DNA of 64,000 nucleotides from Acinetobacter tibetensis (GTDB taxonomy: Bacteria > Pseudomonadota > Gammaproteobacteria > Pseudomonadales > Moraxellaceae): the NCBI RefSeq assembly GCF_023824315.1, contig NZ_CP098732.1, positions 2,480,001-2,544,000 on the forward strand. The letters run 5' to 3'. The position numbers were made by a program, and so were the translations under genes. Below the pieces are notes generated by a model. It was not told the DNA's origin, made no database searches, and was given only the letters and a program-made list of their open reading frames with translations. Shown one piece after another: positions 42,004 to 51,541 of this stretch; positions within the stretch are counted from its first letter, which is position 1, and every line of letters begins with the position of its first letter.

Positions 42004-43494
42004 ATGAGTTCACTGAATCCGACCTTAATCACTTTTTTCTTTTATATCATTGCCATGGTTTTTATTGGCTTGATGGCTTACCGTGCAACCACCAATTTTG
42101 ATGATTACATCTTGGGTGGTCGTAGTCTAGGAAGTTTTGTGACTGCACTTTCGGCGGGTGCATCCGACATGAGTGGTTGGTTACTCATGGGCTTACCTGG
42201 TGCAATCTATTTATCAGGTTTATCTGAAATGTGGATTGGGATTGGTTTAATTATTGGTGCTTGGCTCAACTGGCTATTGGTCGCAGGTCGTTTACGAGTA
42301 CATACCGAAGTGCAATACAACGCATTGACTCTCCCCGACTATTTTTCCAATCGTTTTAATGACCACAAGAAAGTCCTGCGTATTGTCTCTGCCTGCGTGA
42401 TTTTAATTTTCTTCGCAATTTACTGTGCTTCTGGCATGGTGGCTGGTGCACGATTATTCGAAAACATGTTTGGTATGTCTTATACAACTGCACTTTGGGT
42501 CAGTGCCATTGCAACCATCAGCTATGTATTTATTGGTGGTTTCCTAGCAGTTAGCTGGACAGATACCATTCAAGCCACTTTAATGATTTTTGCCCTCGTG
42601 CTCACGCCTATTGTTGCCGTACTGAGTTTTACGGATACGCAACAACTGACCATAGCGCTTGAAGCTGCACGCCCACAAGCCATGAACCTTTTTGGTGACT
42701 TGAGTATGGTAGCCATCATTTCATTAATGGCTTGGGGCTTAGGCTACTTTGGTCAACCCCACATTTTGGTACGCTTTATGGCAGCGGACTCTGTGAAATC
42801 AATTCCCAATGCTCGTCGTATTGGTATGACATGGATGATCTTCTGTTTAGGCGGTGCTGTCGCTGCGGGATTCTTCGGTATTGCCTTTTTCCAGCAACAT
42901 CCAGAATATGCTGCTGTTGTCAGTGCCAACCCTGAAACCGTATTTATGGAGTTAACCAAAGTTCTGTTTAATCCATGGATTGCAGGGATTGTGCTTGCGG
43001 CAATTTTAGCGGCTGTGATGAGTACTTTGAGCTGCCAATTACTGGTGTGTTCAAGTACCTTAACTGAAGACTTTTATAAAGCATTCCTACGTAAAAATGC
43101 TTCGCAAAAAGAATTGGTTTGGGTTGGTCGCCTCATGGTGTTATTGGTCTCTGTCCTTGCCATTTGGATGGCTGGTAATCCTGATGCCAAAGTATTAGGA
43201 CTGGTTGCTTATGCTTGGGCTGGCTTTGGTGCTGCATTTGGTCCACTGATTATCTTGTCTTTATTCTGGAAACGCATGACCTTAACGGGTGCGCTTGCAG
43301 GTATGCTTACAGGCGCAGTCATGGTTATTGTGTGGAAGAATGCCTTTGCTGCAACCGGTATTTATGAAATTATTCCGGGTTTCATCTGTGCAACAATCGC
43401 GATTATTGTGGTCAGTCTATTCAGCAAAGCGCCTGAACAAGACATCACTGATCGTTTTGAACAAGCTGATGAGCTTTACAAAGCGTCTAAATAA
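42004..43494 (+). CDS. putP: Sodium/proline symporter
   Basis: 496 aa, LeuT-fold SSS-family transporter with about 13 membrane helices. Family segments include DDYILGGRSLGSFVTALSAG, ASDMSGWLLMGLPGA and GYFGQPHILVRFMAA, as in PutP. It imports proline with Na+. AAGGAT precedes the ATG. No putA is adjacent. Confidence 0.92.
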   Translation: MSSLNPTLITFFFYIIAMVFIGLMAYRATTNFDDYILGGRSLGSFVTALSAGASDMSGWLLMGLPGAIYLSGLSEMWIGIGLIIGAWLNWLLVAGRLRVHTEVQYNALTLPDYFSNRFNDHKKVLRIVSACVILIFFAIYCASGMVAGARLFENMFGMSYTTALWVSAIATISYVFIGGFLAVSWTDTIQATLMIFALVLTPIVAVLSFTDTQQLTIALEAARPQAMNLFGDLSMVAIISLMAWGLGYFGQPHILVRFMAADSVKSIPNARRIGMTWMIFCLGGAVAAGFFGIAFFQQHPEYAAVVSANPETVFMELTKVLFNPWIAGIVLAAILAAVMSTLSCQLLVCSSTLTEDFYKAFLRKNASQKELVWVGRLMVLLVSVLAIWMAGNPDAKVLGLVAYAWAGFGAAFGPLIILSLFWKRMTLTGALAGMLTGAVMVIVWKNAFAATGIYEIIPGFICATIAIIVVSLFSKAPEQDITDRFEQADELYKASK

Positions 43495-43504
43495 TTGCTG
43501 TAAA

Positions 43505-43538
43505 AAAACGCTATATCTTTGAAGATATAGCGTTTTTA
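43505..43538. terminator. Bidirectional terminator putP / ispA
   Basis: AAAACGCTATATCTT / AAGATATAGCGTTTT long stem with a 2-base loop and T-runs on both strands. Confidence 0.9.
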
Positions 43539-43578
43539 CATTTCAAATATCTTTAAAACTTATGTTCAATACATGTCA

Positions 43579-44487
43579 TTAAAACTGACGAGCCAATAAG
43601 AACTGAGAAATTTGCTCCAATTCTTGCGCTTGTCCTTCAAAAAACTGCAAAGCTGCAAAAGCTTGATCGTGCAAATTTTGCGCATAAGCTTTGGCTGGTT
43701 CTAAACCCATCAATGCAGGATAAGTCGACTTATCGACTTGTTCATCTTTGCCTGCAGTCTTACCGAGTTGTTCTGTATTGGCGATAATGTCTAAGATGTC
43801 ATCTTGGACTTGAAAAGCCAGACCAATATTTTGCCCATACTGACGTAATTGCGGAATTGCAGGATCCGTGCCCTGAAAAATCGTCACCGCTGCCATCATA
43901 ATTGCCGCAGTAATTAAAGCACCCGTTTTATTACGATGAATCGTTTCTAAAGCCTGCTGATCAATTTGCTTACCTTCAGCCTGTAAATCTAAAACCTGCC
44001 CACAGACCATTTTCGAAGAAGCTGTCGCCAGAATTTGCATTTGCTTAAGCACGATAGACGGCTCAACTGCTTCACCTTGGTCAAATAAGCGACTCCCCAA
44101 AACCTCAAATGCCATGGATTGTAAAATATCACCGGCTAAAAGCGCAGTATCTTCCCCATACGCGACATGACAGGTTGGTTGACCACGACGTAACTGATCA
44201 TTGTCCATGCAAGGTAAATCATCATGTGCCAAGGAATAGCAATGAATCAGTTCTACCGCTACGGCTGCACGACGTACTGCTGCTCTGTTTTGATTCGGAC
44301 GAATCGCTGCTGTGGCGTAGCATAAGGCTGGACGTACCCGTTTTCCGCCCAACATCACCGCATGATGCACTGCACTTTTTAAAGGCTCTGGCAAAGAAAA
44401 AGCCTGTAATGCGGCAAGAAGATCTTGCTGAATCTGCTGTTGCGCTTGATGCAACGTATTATTTTGTACGTCAGTTAAAGATGACAC
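43579..44487 (-). CDS. ispA: Farnesyl diphosphate synthase
   Basis: 302 aa from the GTG at 44487, which has GAGG 5 bases upstream; the frame stays open to a TTG at 44523. The first DDxxD motif is the bacterial long form DDLPCMDNDQLRRGQPTCH, the second is DDILD; GGKRVRP is present. It makes FPP (C15) from IPP and DMAPP/GPP for quinone and undecaprenyl lipid synthesis. No xseB or dxs neighbour is seen. Confidence 0.92.
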   Translation of the reverse strand: MSSLTDVQNNTLHQAQQQIQQDLLAALQAFSLPEPLKSAVHHAVMLGGKRVRPALCYATAAIRPNQNRAAVRRAAVAVELIHCYSLAHDDLPCMDNDQLRRGQPTCHVAYGEDTALLAGDILQSMAFEVLGSRLFDQGEAVEPSIVLKQMQILATASSKMVCGQVLDLQAEGKQIDQQALETIHRNKTGALITAAIMMAAVTIFQGTDPAIPQLRQYGQNIGLAFQVQDDILDIIANTEQLGKTAGKDEQVDKSTYPALMGLEPAKAYAQNLHDQAFAALQFFEGQAQELEQISQFLLARQF

Positions 44488-44727
44488 ATTTGCCTCGAGT
44501 ATTTTTGCTATACAGCGCCACAAAGATGCTGCATGACCATCAAAGTTCGGATTGCTCGTGATTGTACGCTAAATGTGAAGCCTGCCATACACCTTGATCT
44601 AGATTTGATGCAAGTTAATTTTATAAAGCGCGATGCTATAAGCTGTATGCTTCATTTTAGCCAATCAACTTAAAGTATTCTTTACCTAAGACCATGTGTT
44701 TCCACACATAAGATTTAATCCTATCGC

Positions 44728-45699
44728 TTATAAACAAGACTCACCTTCCTGACATCGCTGCTGTTTTGAATAGGAATAACATTCGGTATGGTTGCTATAA
44801 TACACACTGTTTTTAAGCCCTTTTTTAGCACAATACAGGGCTTGATCTGCCAACTCATAAAATGAGCGAGCAAACATAAATTCCCGAGTACTCACCACCC
44901 CAACTGAAATCGACAACTCATGCAAAATTTGACCTCGGAAATGCTGTCCTAAAATCTCCACTGCACTTCGATAAATTTCTGCCTGCTCACAACCTTGCTG
45001 TAAGGAAAAGTTCGGCAACAAAATTGCAAACTCTTCTCCGCCAATACGATAAATATGCTGTGAAACTTCAATCGGGCTTACATTGAATAAGGTTCGTGCC
45101 AAAGCTTTGAGCACATTATCTCCCAAATTCTGCCCATAAAGATCATTAATGTGTTTAAAGTTATCAACATCAATTAACAATAAGGTCAGTTCAGATGCTT
45201 CATGCTGCGTCATGCCATGTAAATAATGTTTTAATTTCAAATCAAAGGTACGACGATTCGCCAAACCCGTTAAATGGTCCTTTTCACTGATACGCCGAAG
45301 TTCTAAATGGCTTGCCTCAAACTGGATTTGCTTGTGCATTAAATTGGAAATATCTGAACTACATAATAAAATGGATTGTACTTCACCATTTACACTATAA
45401 TTTGGCTTCAACATGACCCAATAATAGCGACCAAATACTTGATATTCAAAAGGTTCGACTGAAAGCCCTTGTCTAAAATGCAATACTTTTTGGCTAAACA
45501 CCTGAAAGGATGCTTCAGAAAATTGTGCGAGATTTTGCAAATACATCTGCTCAACCGAAACATTGAAGCCACTCGCAAAAAAGCGATTGGCAAACAAAAT
45601 ATCTCCTGTAGGAGAGAGTAATGCTGTTGCCAAAGGCAAAGAATCTAACACTTCATGGGTATCAATATTCAGGTTATTTTGAATAGAATGTGCATCCAT
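44728..45699 (-). CDS. PAS-GGDEF diguanylate cyclase
   Basis: 323 aa soluble protein. A PAS-like sensor (about 15-140, LPLATALLSPTGDILFANRF) is followed by a GGDEF domain with DHLTGLANRR and active-site IGGEEFAILLP, the GGEEF variant that is normally active. No RxxD inhibitory site is seen at the usual place before GGEEF, so product inhibition may be weak. The C-terminus is Cys/Tyr/Ser-rich. It would make c-di-GMP. Confidence 0.9.
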   Translation of the reverse strand: MDAHSIQNNLNIDTHEVLDSLPLATALLSPTGDILFANRFFASGFNVSVEQMYLQNLAQFSEASFQVFSQKVLHFRQGLSVEPFEYQVFGRYYWVMLKPNYSVNGEVQSILLCSSDISNLMHKQIQFEASHLELRRISEKDHLTGLANRRTFDLKLKHYLHGMTQHEASELTLLLIDVDNFKHINDLYGQNLGDNVLKALARTLFNVSPIEVSQHIYRIGGEEFAILLPNFSLQQGCEQAEIYRSAVEILGQHFRGQILHELSISVGVVSTREFMFARSFYELADQALYCAKKGLKNSVYYSNHTECYSYSKQQRCQEGESCL

Positions 45700-45847
45700 A
45701 GTACATACATTTTTTTAGGTAAAAGCTACGCGAAATGTTATCAAAAATTGTATTTCTAACCTTCAAATATAAAGTGAATAGCTTATAAAAATATAATATA
45801 TATGAATTTATGAATTACTTATTTATATTTAAGAAATAGCCAATAAA

Positions 45848-45877
45848 AAAGCCCCTATCAATCAGATAAGGGCTTTA
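45848..45877. terminator. Intrinsic terminator after prpF-like gene
   Basis: AAAGCCC / GGGCTTT stem extended by TATC / GATA with flanking A and T runs; it lies 20 bases past the stop. Confidence 0.8.
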
Positions 45878-45896
45878 ACAATGTGCTAGAAATAAC

Positions 45897-47087
45897 TTAT
45901 TTTAAACAATCCTCAGGCACACGTACCCAGCCTTCCATGAGTACACGAGCACTGCGACTCATAATGGCTTTTTTCACTTGCCACTGGCCATTTTCCAATA
46001 GAGCTTGCGCACCCACTCGCAAAGTGCCTGAAGGATGTCCAAAACGAACCGCTTCTCGCGCACCACCACCCGCAGCCAAGTTCACCAATGTCCCTGGAAT
46101 AGCAGCCGCTGTACCAATGGCAACCGCAGCCGTCCCCATCATGGCATGATGCAGTTTACCCATCGACAATGCACGAACCAGTAAATCGCTATCCACTTCG
46201 GTAATGGCTTTACCACTTGAAGACACATAGGCTTTCGGTTTAGAAACAAAGGCTATTTTGGGTGTATGTTGACGTGTCGCCGCTTCTGAAATGTCCTGAA
46301 TCAATCCCATTTTTTTGGCACCATACGCGCGAATGGTTTCAAAACGCTTTAATGCCGCAGCATCACCATTGATCGCATCTTGGAGTTCTGTCCCCGTATA
46401 GCCAATATCTTCTGCATTTAAGAAAATAGTCGGAATACCTGCATTAATAAAAGTCGCAGGAAAAGAGCCTATCTCAGGTACGTCCAAGGTATCCACGACA
46501 TTTCCAGTCGGGAACATGGCACCGCCATCTTCACCATCATCGGCGGGGTCTAAAAATTCAATTTGGACTTCCGCCGCAGGAAAAGTCACACCATCAAGTT
46601 CAAAATCACCCGTTTCTTGGACTTGTCCATTGGTGATAGGAACATGGGCAATAATGGTTTTTTGAATATTGACCTGCCAGATTCGTACCGTACATATGCC
46701 GTTTTCAGGAATCCGTGCTGCATCCACCAAACCGTTCGAAATAGCAAATGAGCCCACAGCAGCAGTTAAGTTACCGCAGTTACCACTCCAATCCACAAAC
46801 GGCTGGTCAATAGACACTTGGCCAAACAAATAATCGACATCATGCTCGGCTTGCGTGCTTTTCGCTAAAATGACGGTTTTACTGGTGCTTGATGTTGCTC
46901 CACCCATCCCGTCAATTTGTTTTGTATACGGATCTGGACTACCAATGACGCGCAGTAAAATTTGATCACGAATTTTACCTGCCACCTGCGCAGCTTCTGG
47001 TAAATCATCGCGCTTAAAAAATACCCCCTTACTGGTACCGCCACGCATATAAGTCGCTGGAATTTTAATTTGAGGAGCAAAAATCAT
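45897..47087 (-). CDS. PrpF-family aconitate isomerase
   Basis: 396 aa, full length for the PrpF fold (diaminopimelate-epimerase-like double domain). It begins PQIKIPATYMRGGTSKGVFF, with GNCGNLTAAVG and GHPSGTL segments carrying the catalytic region. PrpF isomerises 2-methylaconitate in the methylcitrate cycle; close relatives act on 4-oxalomesaconate or other aconitates. No prpB, prpC or acnD lies next to it, so the substrate may differ. Confidence 0.82.
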   Translation of the reverse strand: MIFAPQIKIPATYMRGGTSKGVFFKRDDLPEAAQVAGKIRDQILLRVIGSPDPYTKQIDGMGGATSSTSKTVILAKSTQAEHDVDYLFGQVSIDQPFVDWSGNCGNLTAAVGSFAISNGLVDAARIPENGICTVRIWQVNIQKTIIAHVPITNGQVQETGDFELDGVTFPAAEVQIEFLDPADDGEDGGAMFPTGNVVDTLDVPEIGSFPATFINAGIPTIFLNAEDIGYTGTELQDAINGDAAALKRFETIRAYGAKKMGLIQDISEAATRQHTPKIAFVSKPKAYVSSSGKAITEVDSDLLVRALSMGKLHHAMMGTAAVAIGTAAAIPGTLVNLAAGGGAREAVRFGHPSGTLRVGAQALLENGQWQVKKAIMSRSARVLMEGWVRVPEDCLK

Positions 47088-47403
47088 TGTGCTTCTATCC
47101 TTCCTGAGTCATTTTTTTAACGGATTACTTCATTTAAGCCTTATCCATCATACTGCTTTTTATGAAAAAAATTTGTCTTGCAGGACTTAAGTATAAAAAA
47201 TCAACGGTTGATCATTTTTTTTACAGCATGTAGAACGATAGAGTCATTTTTTAAATAAATCTAAACAATTGATTCATCATTCAATTTTATATGTTAAAAA
47301 AAGAAATACGCATAGCGAAATGATTTGACCGATCGTTCATCTACTAGGCTAAGTGTAATCAATCCTTTACAATCCATATACATTCATTGTCGGGCTGAGA
47401 ACT
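47088..47403. other. Divergent promoter region prpF-like / permease
   Basis: 316 bases with no gene. Very AT-rich, with several T/A runs; promoters for both flanking genes must lie here. No clear operator palindrome seen. Confidence 0.4.
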
Positions 47404-48759
47404 TTGAACAATAACTCTTCACAACTTCAGCGTGGCTTAAAGAACCGTCACATCCAACTTATCGCCATGGGTGGCGCAATTGGTACAGGCTTATTCTTAG
47501 GTTCCGCACAGGTTATCCAATCTGCTGGTCCATCCATCATTTTAGGTTATGCCATTGGTGGTTTAATTGCATTTTTAATTATGCGTCAGTTGGGGGAAAT
47601 GATTGTCCATGAACCTGTTGCCGGTTCATTTAGTCATTTTGCTTATCAATACTGGGGCAAATTCCCAGGCTTCCTTGCTGGTTGGAATTACTGGATTCTA
47701 TATATTTTAGTGGCGATGACTGAGCTTACTGCAGTCGCTAAATATATTAATTACTGGTGGCCTTTTATCCCTGCATGGGCTTCCGTACTGTTCTTTTTCG
47801 TTGTCATTACCCTCATTAACTTGGGTAATGTAAAGTTCTATGGAGAGTCGGAATTCTGGTTAGCAATTATTAAAGTTGCTGCGGTAATTTCCATGATCGT
47901 ATTCGGTTTATATTTATTATTTACCGCAGACGCAAACTCAACGGCTTCATTTAGCAACCTTTGGGCACATGGTGGATTCTTCCCGAATGGCTTTGAAGGT
48001 CTATTCTATATGTTGGCTTTCCTGATGTTCGCCTTTGGGGGAATTGAACTGATTGGGATGGCAGCGGCAGAAGCTAAAGATCCTGAAAAAACCATTCCTA
48101 AAGCCATCAATCAAGTTGTGTTCCGTATTCTCATTTTCTATGTGGGTTCATTGACCATTCTGTTGTCTTTAGTGCCTTGGAATCAATTAGATTTAGGTGG
48201 TTTGGACAAAAGTCCATTCGTGATGATTTTTAGCCAAATGGGTATTCAATGGGCTGCACATTTACTGAATTTCATTATTTTAACCGCTGCTTTATCTGTA
48301 TATAACAGTGGTATGTACGCAAATAGCCGTATGTTGTTTGGTTTAGCAGAACAAGGAAATGCGCCAAAAGTTTTCTTGAAAGTGAACAAACAAGGGGTAC
48401 CAATTCCTGCGGTATTGTTCTCGGCATTACTCATTTTCGGTTGCGTATTGTTGAACTACTTTGTACCTGAAGATGCGCTGGGTCATTTAATGTATATCGT
48501 TGTGGGTGCATTGGTATTGAACTGGGCAATGATTAGTTTGACACATTTAAAATTCCGTCAAGCGATGCAAGCCACGTCAACGCAAACTAAATTCCCTGCA
48601 CTTTGGTCCCCAGTAAGTAACTATCTAGTCCTGATCTTTATTGCGACTGTGCTATACATTATGTGGACGCAAGGCTTTAAAGAGTCTGTATTGATGCTTC
48701 CTGTGTGGATTGTCTTAATGCTGATCTTCTTTAAAATGATCAAACCCGCCAAAAGCTAA
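47404..48759 (+). CDS. Amino-acid permease (APC family)
   Basis: 451 aa, twelve membrane helices. The opening RGLKNRHIQLIAMGGAIGTG is the signature of AAT-family proton symporters (ProY/AroP/GabP group). The gene must start at the TTG at 47404, because the next ATG is inside the conserved start. Further segments: EMIVHEPVAGSFSHFAYQYW and PEKTIPKAINQV. Substrate unclear. It ends just before tRNA-Arg and the island. Confidence 0.85.
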   Translation: MNNNSSQLQRGLKNRHIQLIAMGGAIGTGLFLGSAQVIQSAGPSIILGYAIGGLIAFLIMRQLGEMIVHEPVAGSFSHFAYQYWGKFPGFLAGWNYWILYILVAMTELTAVAKYINYWWPFIPAWASVLFFFVVITLINLGNVKFYGESEFWLAIIKVAAVISMIVFGLYLLFTADANSTASFSNLWAHGGFFPNGFEGLFYMLAFLMFAFGGIELIGMAAAEAKDPEKTIPKAINQVVFRILIFYVGSLTILLSLVPWNQLDLGGLDKSPFVMIFSQMGIQWAAHLLNFIILTAALSVYNSGMYANSRMLFGLAEQGNAPKVFLKVNKQGVPIPAVLFSALLIFGCVLLNYFVPEDALGHLMYIVVGALVLNWAMISLTHLKFRQAMQATSTQTKFPALWSPVSNYLVLIFIATVLYIMWTQGFKESVLMLPVWIVLMLIFFKMIKPAKS

Positions 48760-48778
48760 GTAACTTTGGGTTGAACTA

Positions 48779-48811
48779 AAAAGTTATTGCTTCGGCAATA
48801 ACTTTTTTTTT
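48779..48811 (+). terminator. Intrinsic terminator after amino-acid permease
   Basis: AAAGTTATTGC-TTCG-GCAATAACTTT hairpin then a T-run. Confidence 0.9.
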
Positions 48812-48843
48812 GCTTTAAAATCAGGTACATTATTTCCACTTTA

Positions 48844-48919
48844 GCGCCCTTAGCTTAACTGGATAGAGCAGTTGCCTCCTAAGCGACCGACGTGGGTTCG
48901 AGTCCCGCAGAGCGCACCA
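48844..48919 (+). tRNA. tRNA-Arg (anticodon CCU)
   Basis: 76 bases with encoded CCA. Anticodon stem GTTGC / GCGAC with loop CTCCTAA gives anticodon CCT (48878-48880), reading AGG. T-arm GTGGG-TTCGAGT-CCCGC is regular. The acceptor stem GCGCCCT / AGAGCGC carries a C-A mismatch (48848 with 48911). The 3' end serves as the island attachment site. Confidence 0.93.
48896..48919 (+). other. attL (tRNA-Arg 3' end)
   Basis: Ends CGCAGAGCGCACCA; paired with attR at 62253. See the tRNA entry for the mismatch at 48911. Confidence 0.75.
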
Positions 48920-49040
48920 AATCATTAAACGCATATAACTCTACTTACATAACAATCAATAAAAATCAATAACTTAAACAACAATCATGGTCTTTCTTAA
49001 CTCTATATAACTTGATATAGCCTTAAATAATAAGTACCTT

Positions 49041-49083
49041 AATGAGTACCTAGCCCGATTCTATCAACTTTCAGGTACTCATT
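49041..49083. promoter_or_regulatory. Inverted AATGAGTACC pair before the integrase
   Basis: AATGAGTACC at 49041-49050 and its exact complement GGTACTCATT at 49074-49083, ending 3 bases before the integrase ATG. The same word recurs at the right end (62177 and 62190), so these may be integrase arm sites and also an autoregulatory operator. Confidence 0.6.
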
Positions 49084-49086
49084 CTC

Positions 49087-50409
49087 ATGGCTAAACTGGT
49101 TAAACCCCTTACAGACCCTCAATGTGGGGCTGCAAAACCACGAGATAAAGATTACACCCTATTTGATGGTGATGGGTTGATATTGCTTGTACGCACATCG
49201 GGCACAAAGACCTGGCGATATAGATATAAAAATCTATTGGGTACTCAAATCATCACAATAGGTACTTATCCGGCTATCAAACTAGCAAAAGCTCGAGAGC
49301 ATCGAGCAAAATATAAAACCATGCTGGCCAACGGATTGGACCCTAAAGAGCAAATAGCGATTGAACAATCTAAGCAAGACAATAAATATCACTTTGAACC
49401 TATAGCAAGGGCTTGGCATGTTGCCTACAAAGCAAGTGGTAAATGGGGCGAAGAAACGGCGGAACGTGCGTTAAAGAACCTAGAGAAATATGTATTCCCT
49501 CTTATTGGGACCCGTCCGATTGACAGCATCAAGCCTAAAGACCTCAATTATGTCCTGAGCCAAATTGAAGAAACAGGCTTTCTTGAAGTGGTCAAAAAGA
49601 CACGCCAGCGTTTTGTCAGTATTTTTGCTTATGCTATTTCTAAAGGACTAATAGAGTTAAACCCTGCATCTAGTTTAAAAGATGCCATTACAGTGACACG
49701 TAAAACTAAGCACCACCCTAAACTACACCTGAGCCGATTACCTGAGTTTTTACAGAAGATAGAAGCTGATAAAGGTTATCCAATTACTAAGCTGTGCTTA
49801 ATGTTCGCCCTACACACTTTCGCCCGATCAAGTGAGATACGCTTTGCGCGCTGGTCTGAATTTGACTTAGAAAAGGGACAATGGATTATCCCTCCTGAAC
49901 GTAAAGCATCAAAGGGTAGCAAGTATGCTCATCGCGGAGCAAAAATGAGAACTGAGCATTTGATCATGCTCTCCCCTCAGGCCTTAGCCATTTTAAAAGA
50001 GTTACAAGCCTACAGTGGCATGTATGAAAATGTATTCCCTAAACACGGCGACCCTTACGGCTTTATCAGTGAAACCACCATAAACAACACATTAAGACGT
50101 ATCGGCTACGATACCAATGAAGATGTTTGTTTGCATGGCTTCAGAGGCATGGCTTGCGGTGCCTTAGTTGAAAGTATGCTATTCACTGAAGAAGCCGTTG
50201 AGAAGCAAATGAGCCACCAAGAACGCGACCAAGTGCGTTTAGCCTATACACATCATGTTGAGTTCTTAGATGAACGTAAAAAGATGATGAACTGGTGGAG
50301 TAATTATCTTGATAAGAATAAGAGCGAATATATCAGTGCTTATGACTACGGTCAGGAAATCAAAAACATTGAGCAAGATAATCTCATTCAGTTTAAAAAG
50401 ACTAAGTAA
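49087..50409 (+). CDS. int: Tyrosine integrase, P4 type
   Basis: 440 aa. The N-terminal arm-binding domain (DUF4102-like: KPLTDPQCGAAKPRDKDY, GDGLILLVRTSGTKTWRYRY) is followed by a SAM-like core-binding part (about 100-200) and a catalytic domain with R247 (FARSSEIR), H350 and R353 (HGFRG) and nucleophile Y387 (LAYTHH). All key residues are present, so it should be active. It sits 167 bases from tRNA-Arg, the usual layout of tRNA-targeting islands. The start lies 3 bases after an AATGAGTACC inverted pair. Confidence 0.94.
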   Translation: MAKLVKPLTDPQCGAAKPRDKDYTLFDGDGLILLVRTSGTKTWRYRYKNLLGTQIITIGTYPAIKLAKAREHRAKYKTMLANGLDPKEQIAIEQSKQDNKYHFEPIARAWHVAYKASGKWGEETAERALKNLEKYVFPLIGTRPIDSIKPKDLNYVLSQIEETGFLEVVKKTRQRFVSIFAYAISKGLIELNPASSLKDAITVTRKTKHHPKLHLSRLPEFLQKIEADKGYPITKLCLMFALHTFARSSEIRFARWSEFDLEKGQWIIPPERKASKGSKYAHRGAKMRTEHLIMLSPQALAILKELQAYSGMYENVFPKHGDPYGFISETTINNTLRRIGYDTNEDVCLHGFRGMACGALVESMLFTEEAVEKQMSHQERDQVRLAYTHHVEFLDERKKMMNWWSNYLDKNKSEYISAYDYGQEIKNIEQDNLIQFKKTK

Positions 50410-50416
50410 ATAAACT

Positions 50417-50528
50417 CTATTTTACTTAGAGGTACGGCTTAATGGCTTAATCACTTCCAAAGCCTTGCAAGGAAAGAGATTCCATTAAGCTAAGCACTAT
50501 TTCATGTACTGGCATAATGGCTTAATCA
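50417..50528 (+). repeat. Iteron cluster 1 (TTAAGCCATTA type)
   Basis: After a CTATTTTACT lead-in, GGCTTAATGGCTTAATCAC, TCCATTAAGC and GGCATAATGGCTTAATC follow in order. A 110-base imperfect copy of the whole block stands at 55181. Candidate binding site of the island replication protein. Confidence 0.65.
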
Positions 50529-50654
50529 ATATATTTCCCTAAGGAACCCTGCGATTTTGCGATTTGGCTTTATATCCCTTGCCATATATAGGTTAGAACT
50601 TCGCAAACTATTTGCGATTCCCCTATTTTTATAACGCCGTGATTTGTCGCTGTA

Positions 50655-50789
50655 ATGAGCTTATATGCACATATATGGTTATTTATGATTTATATTCAGT
50701 TTGCTAAGTCTAGGTTTGCTCCCGAAAGTCGGATACCCAATTCGATTGGCTTAGCTGTTTTATTGGGATGCTGTGGGAGGCAGGTAGAG
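50655..50789 (+). promoter_or_regulatory. Structured leader upstream of the 50790 gene
   Basis: An outer stem GCTAAGTC (50703-50710) / GGCTTAGC (50748-50755, one G-T pair) encloses hairpins CCGA-AAG-TCGG and CCAAT-TCG-ATTGG. The frame of the downstream gene stays open through it, but this segment looks like leader RNA rather than protein. I recall similar leaders before ash/icd-like genes of P4-type elements; this is from memory only. Confidence 0.4.
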
Positions 50790-51449
50790 ATGGCAAATGT
50801 TTCTTTTATAATAAATTACCTTAAAAATACTTATAGTGAATACGGAAGTATTTCACAACAATTTGATCATATATTTGAATTTCTCCAAGTAGACAAAAAT
50901 GAAGCGATAGATGCTTTTTATGAAATATATTCAACTGAATCCCACCCTGCATTATATCCAAGTTACGAAAAAGATGCCTGCCACTTTTCAAGTGTCAAAT
51001 TAATCCAACGTCTTACCTCAATAGCACCACCTAACAATATTGATAGACTCGCCATTTCTTATATTATCTACGATATAACTAAAGAAAAAATTCAACATTT
51101 GAATAAGAAATTAACAAATGATGATATCAATCTTGCCTTAAAAAATATTGAGGTGATTAATTTTGATTTAGGCGTATTTATGCAGTGCATAAATGCTCAA
51201 ATGCTCTCCACATATCGAAATGATTTAAAAAAATCTATACAAGCCTTGGGGGGACTAACCAGATCTAAAAAATATCAAACAATAAAAAACACAATAATAA
51301 AAGATTGGAAAGCTTCCTCTTATCACTCTTATGCTGAATGCGCGAGAAAACACGCAGTAATACATGGACTGAGTACAAAAACAATTGAAAAATGGCTCTC
51401 AGACGAATTTAAAAAAACCCAACATGGTGCAAAAATGCCTATGTGCTAG
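50790..51449 (+). CDS. Hypothetical island protein
   Basis: 219 aa from the ATG at 50790, chosen because of the AGGTAGAG just upstream; the frame opens at 50655. Mostly helical and AT-rich. The C-terminal part (SYAECARKHAVIHGLSTKTIEKWLSDEFKK) could be a helix-turn-helix. I do not recognise a family. Position between int and the alpA-like gene suggests a regulatory or immunity role, which is inference. Confidence 0.55.
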   Translation: MANVSFIINYLKNTYSEYGSISQQFDHIFEFLQVDKNEAIDAFYEIYSTESHPALYPSYEKDACHFSSVKLIQRLTSIAPPNNIDRLAISYIIYDITKEKIQHLNKKLTNDDINLALKNIEVINFDLGVFMQCINAQMLSTYRNDLKKSIQALGGLTRSKKYQTIKNTIIKDWKASSYHSYAECARKHAVIHGLSTKTIEKWLSDEFKKTQHGAKMPMC

Positions 51450-51505
51450 CAAAATACCCATTGTGCTAGCTCAAAGGTTTTTCACGAGAATAATCATAAA
51501 CATAC

Positions 51506-51536
51506 TAACTCCACGATATACAACTATGTGGAGTTA
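51506..51536 (+). promoter_or_regulatory. Inverted repeat covering the ribosome site of the AlpA-like gene
   Basis: TAACTCCAC (51506-51514) and GTGGAGTTA (51528-51536) are exact complements, 13 bases apart, and the second arm holds the GGAG ribosome site 5 bases before the ATG. It may be an operator or an RNA hairpin that hides the site. Confidence 0.6.
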
Positions 51537-51541
51537 TACAC

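Noticed and set aside
50655..51449. Full 264-codon reading of the hypothetical island gene
   Set aside because: The first 45 codons translate a structured leader; the ATG at 50790 has a better ribosome site.
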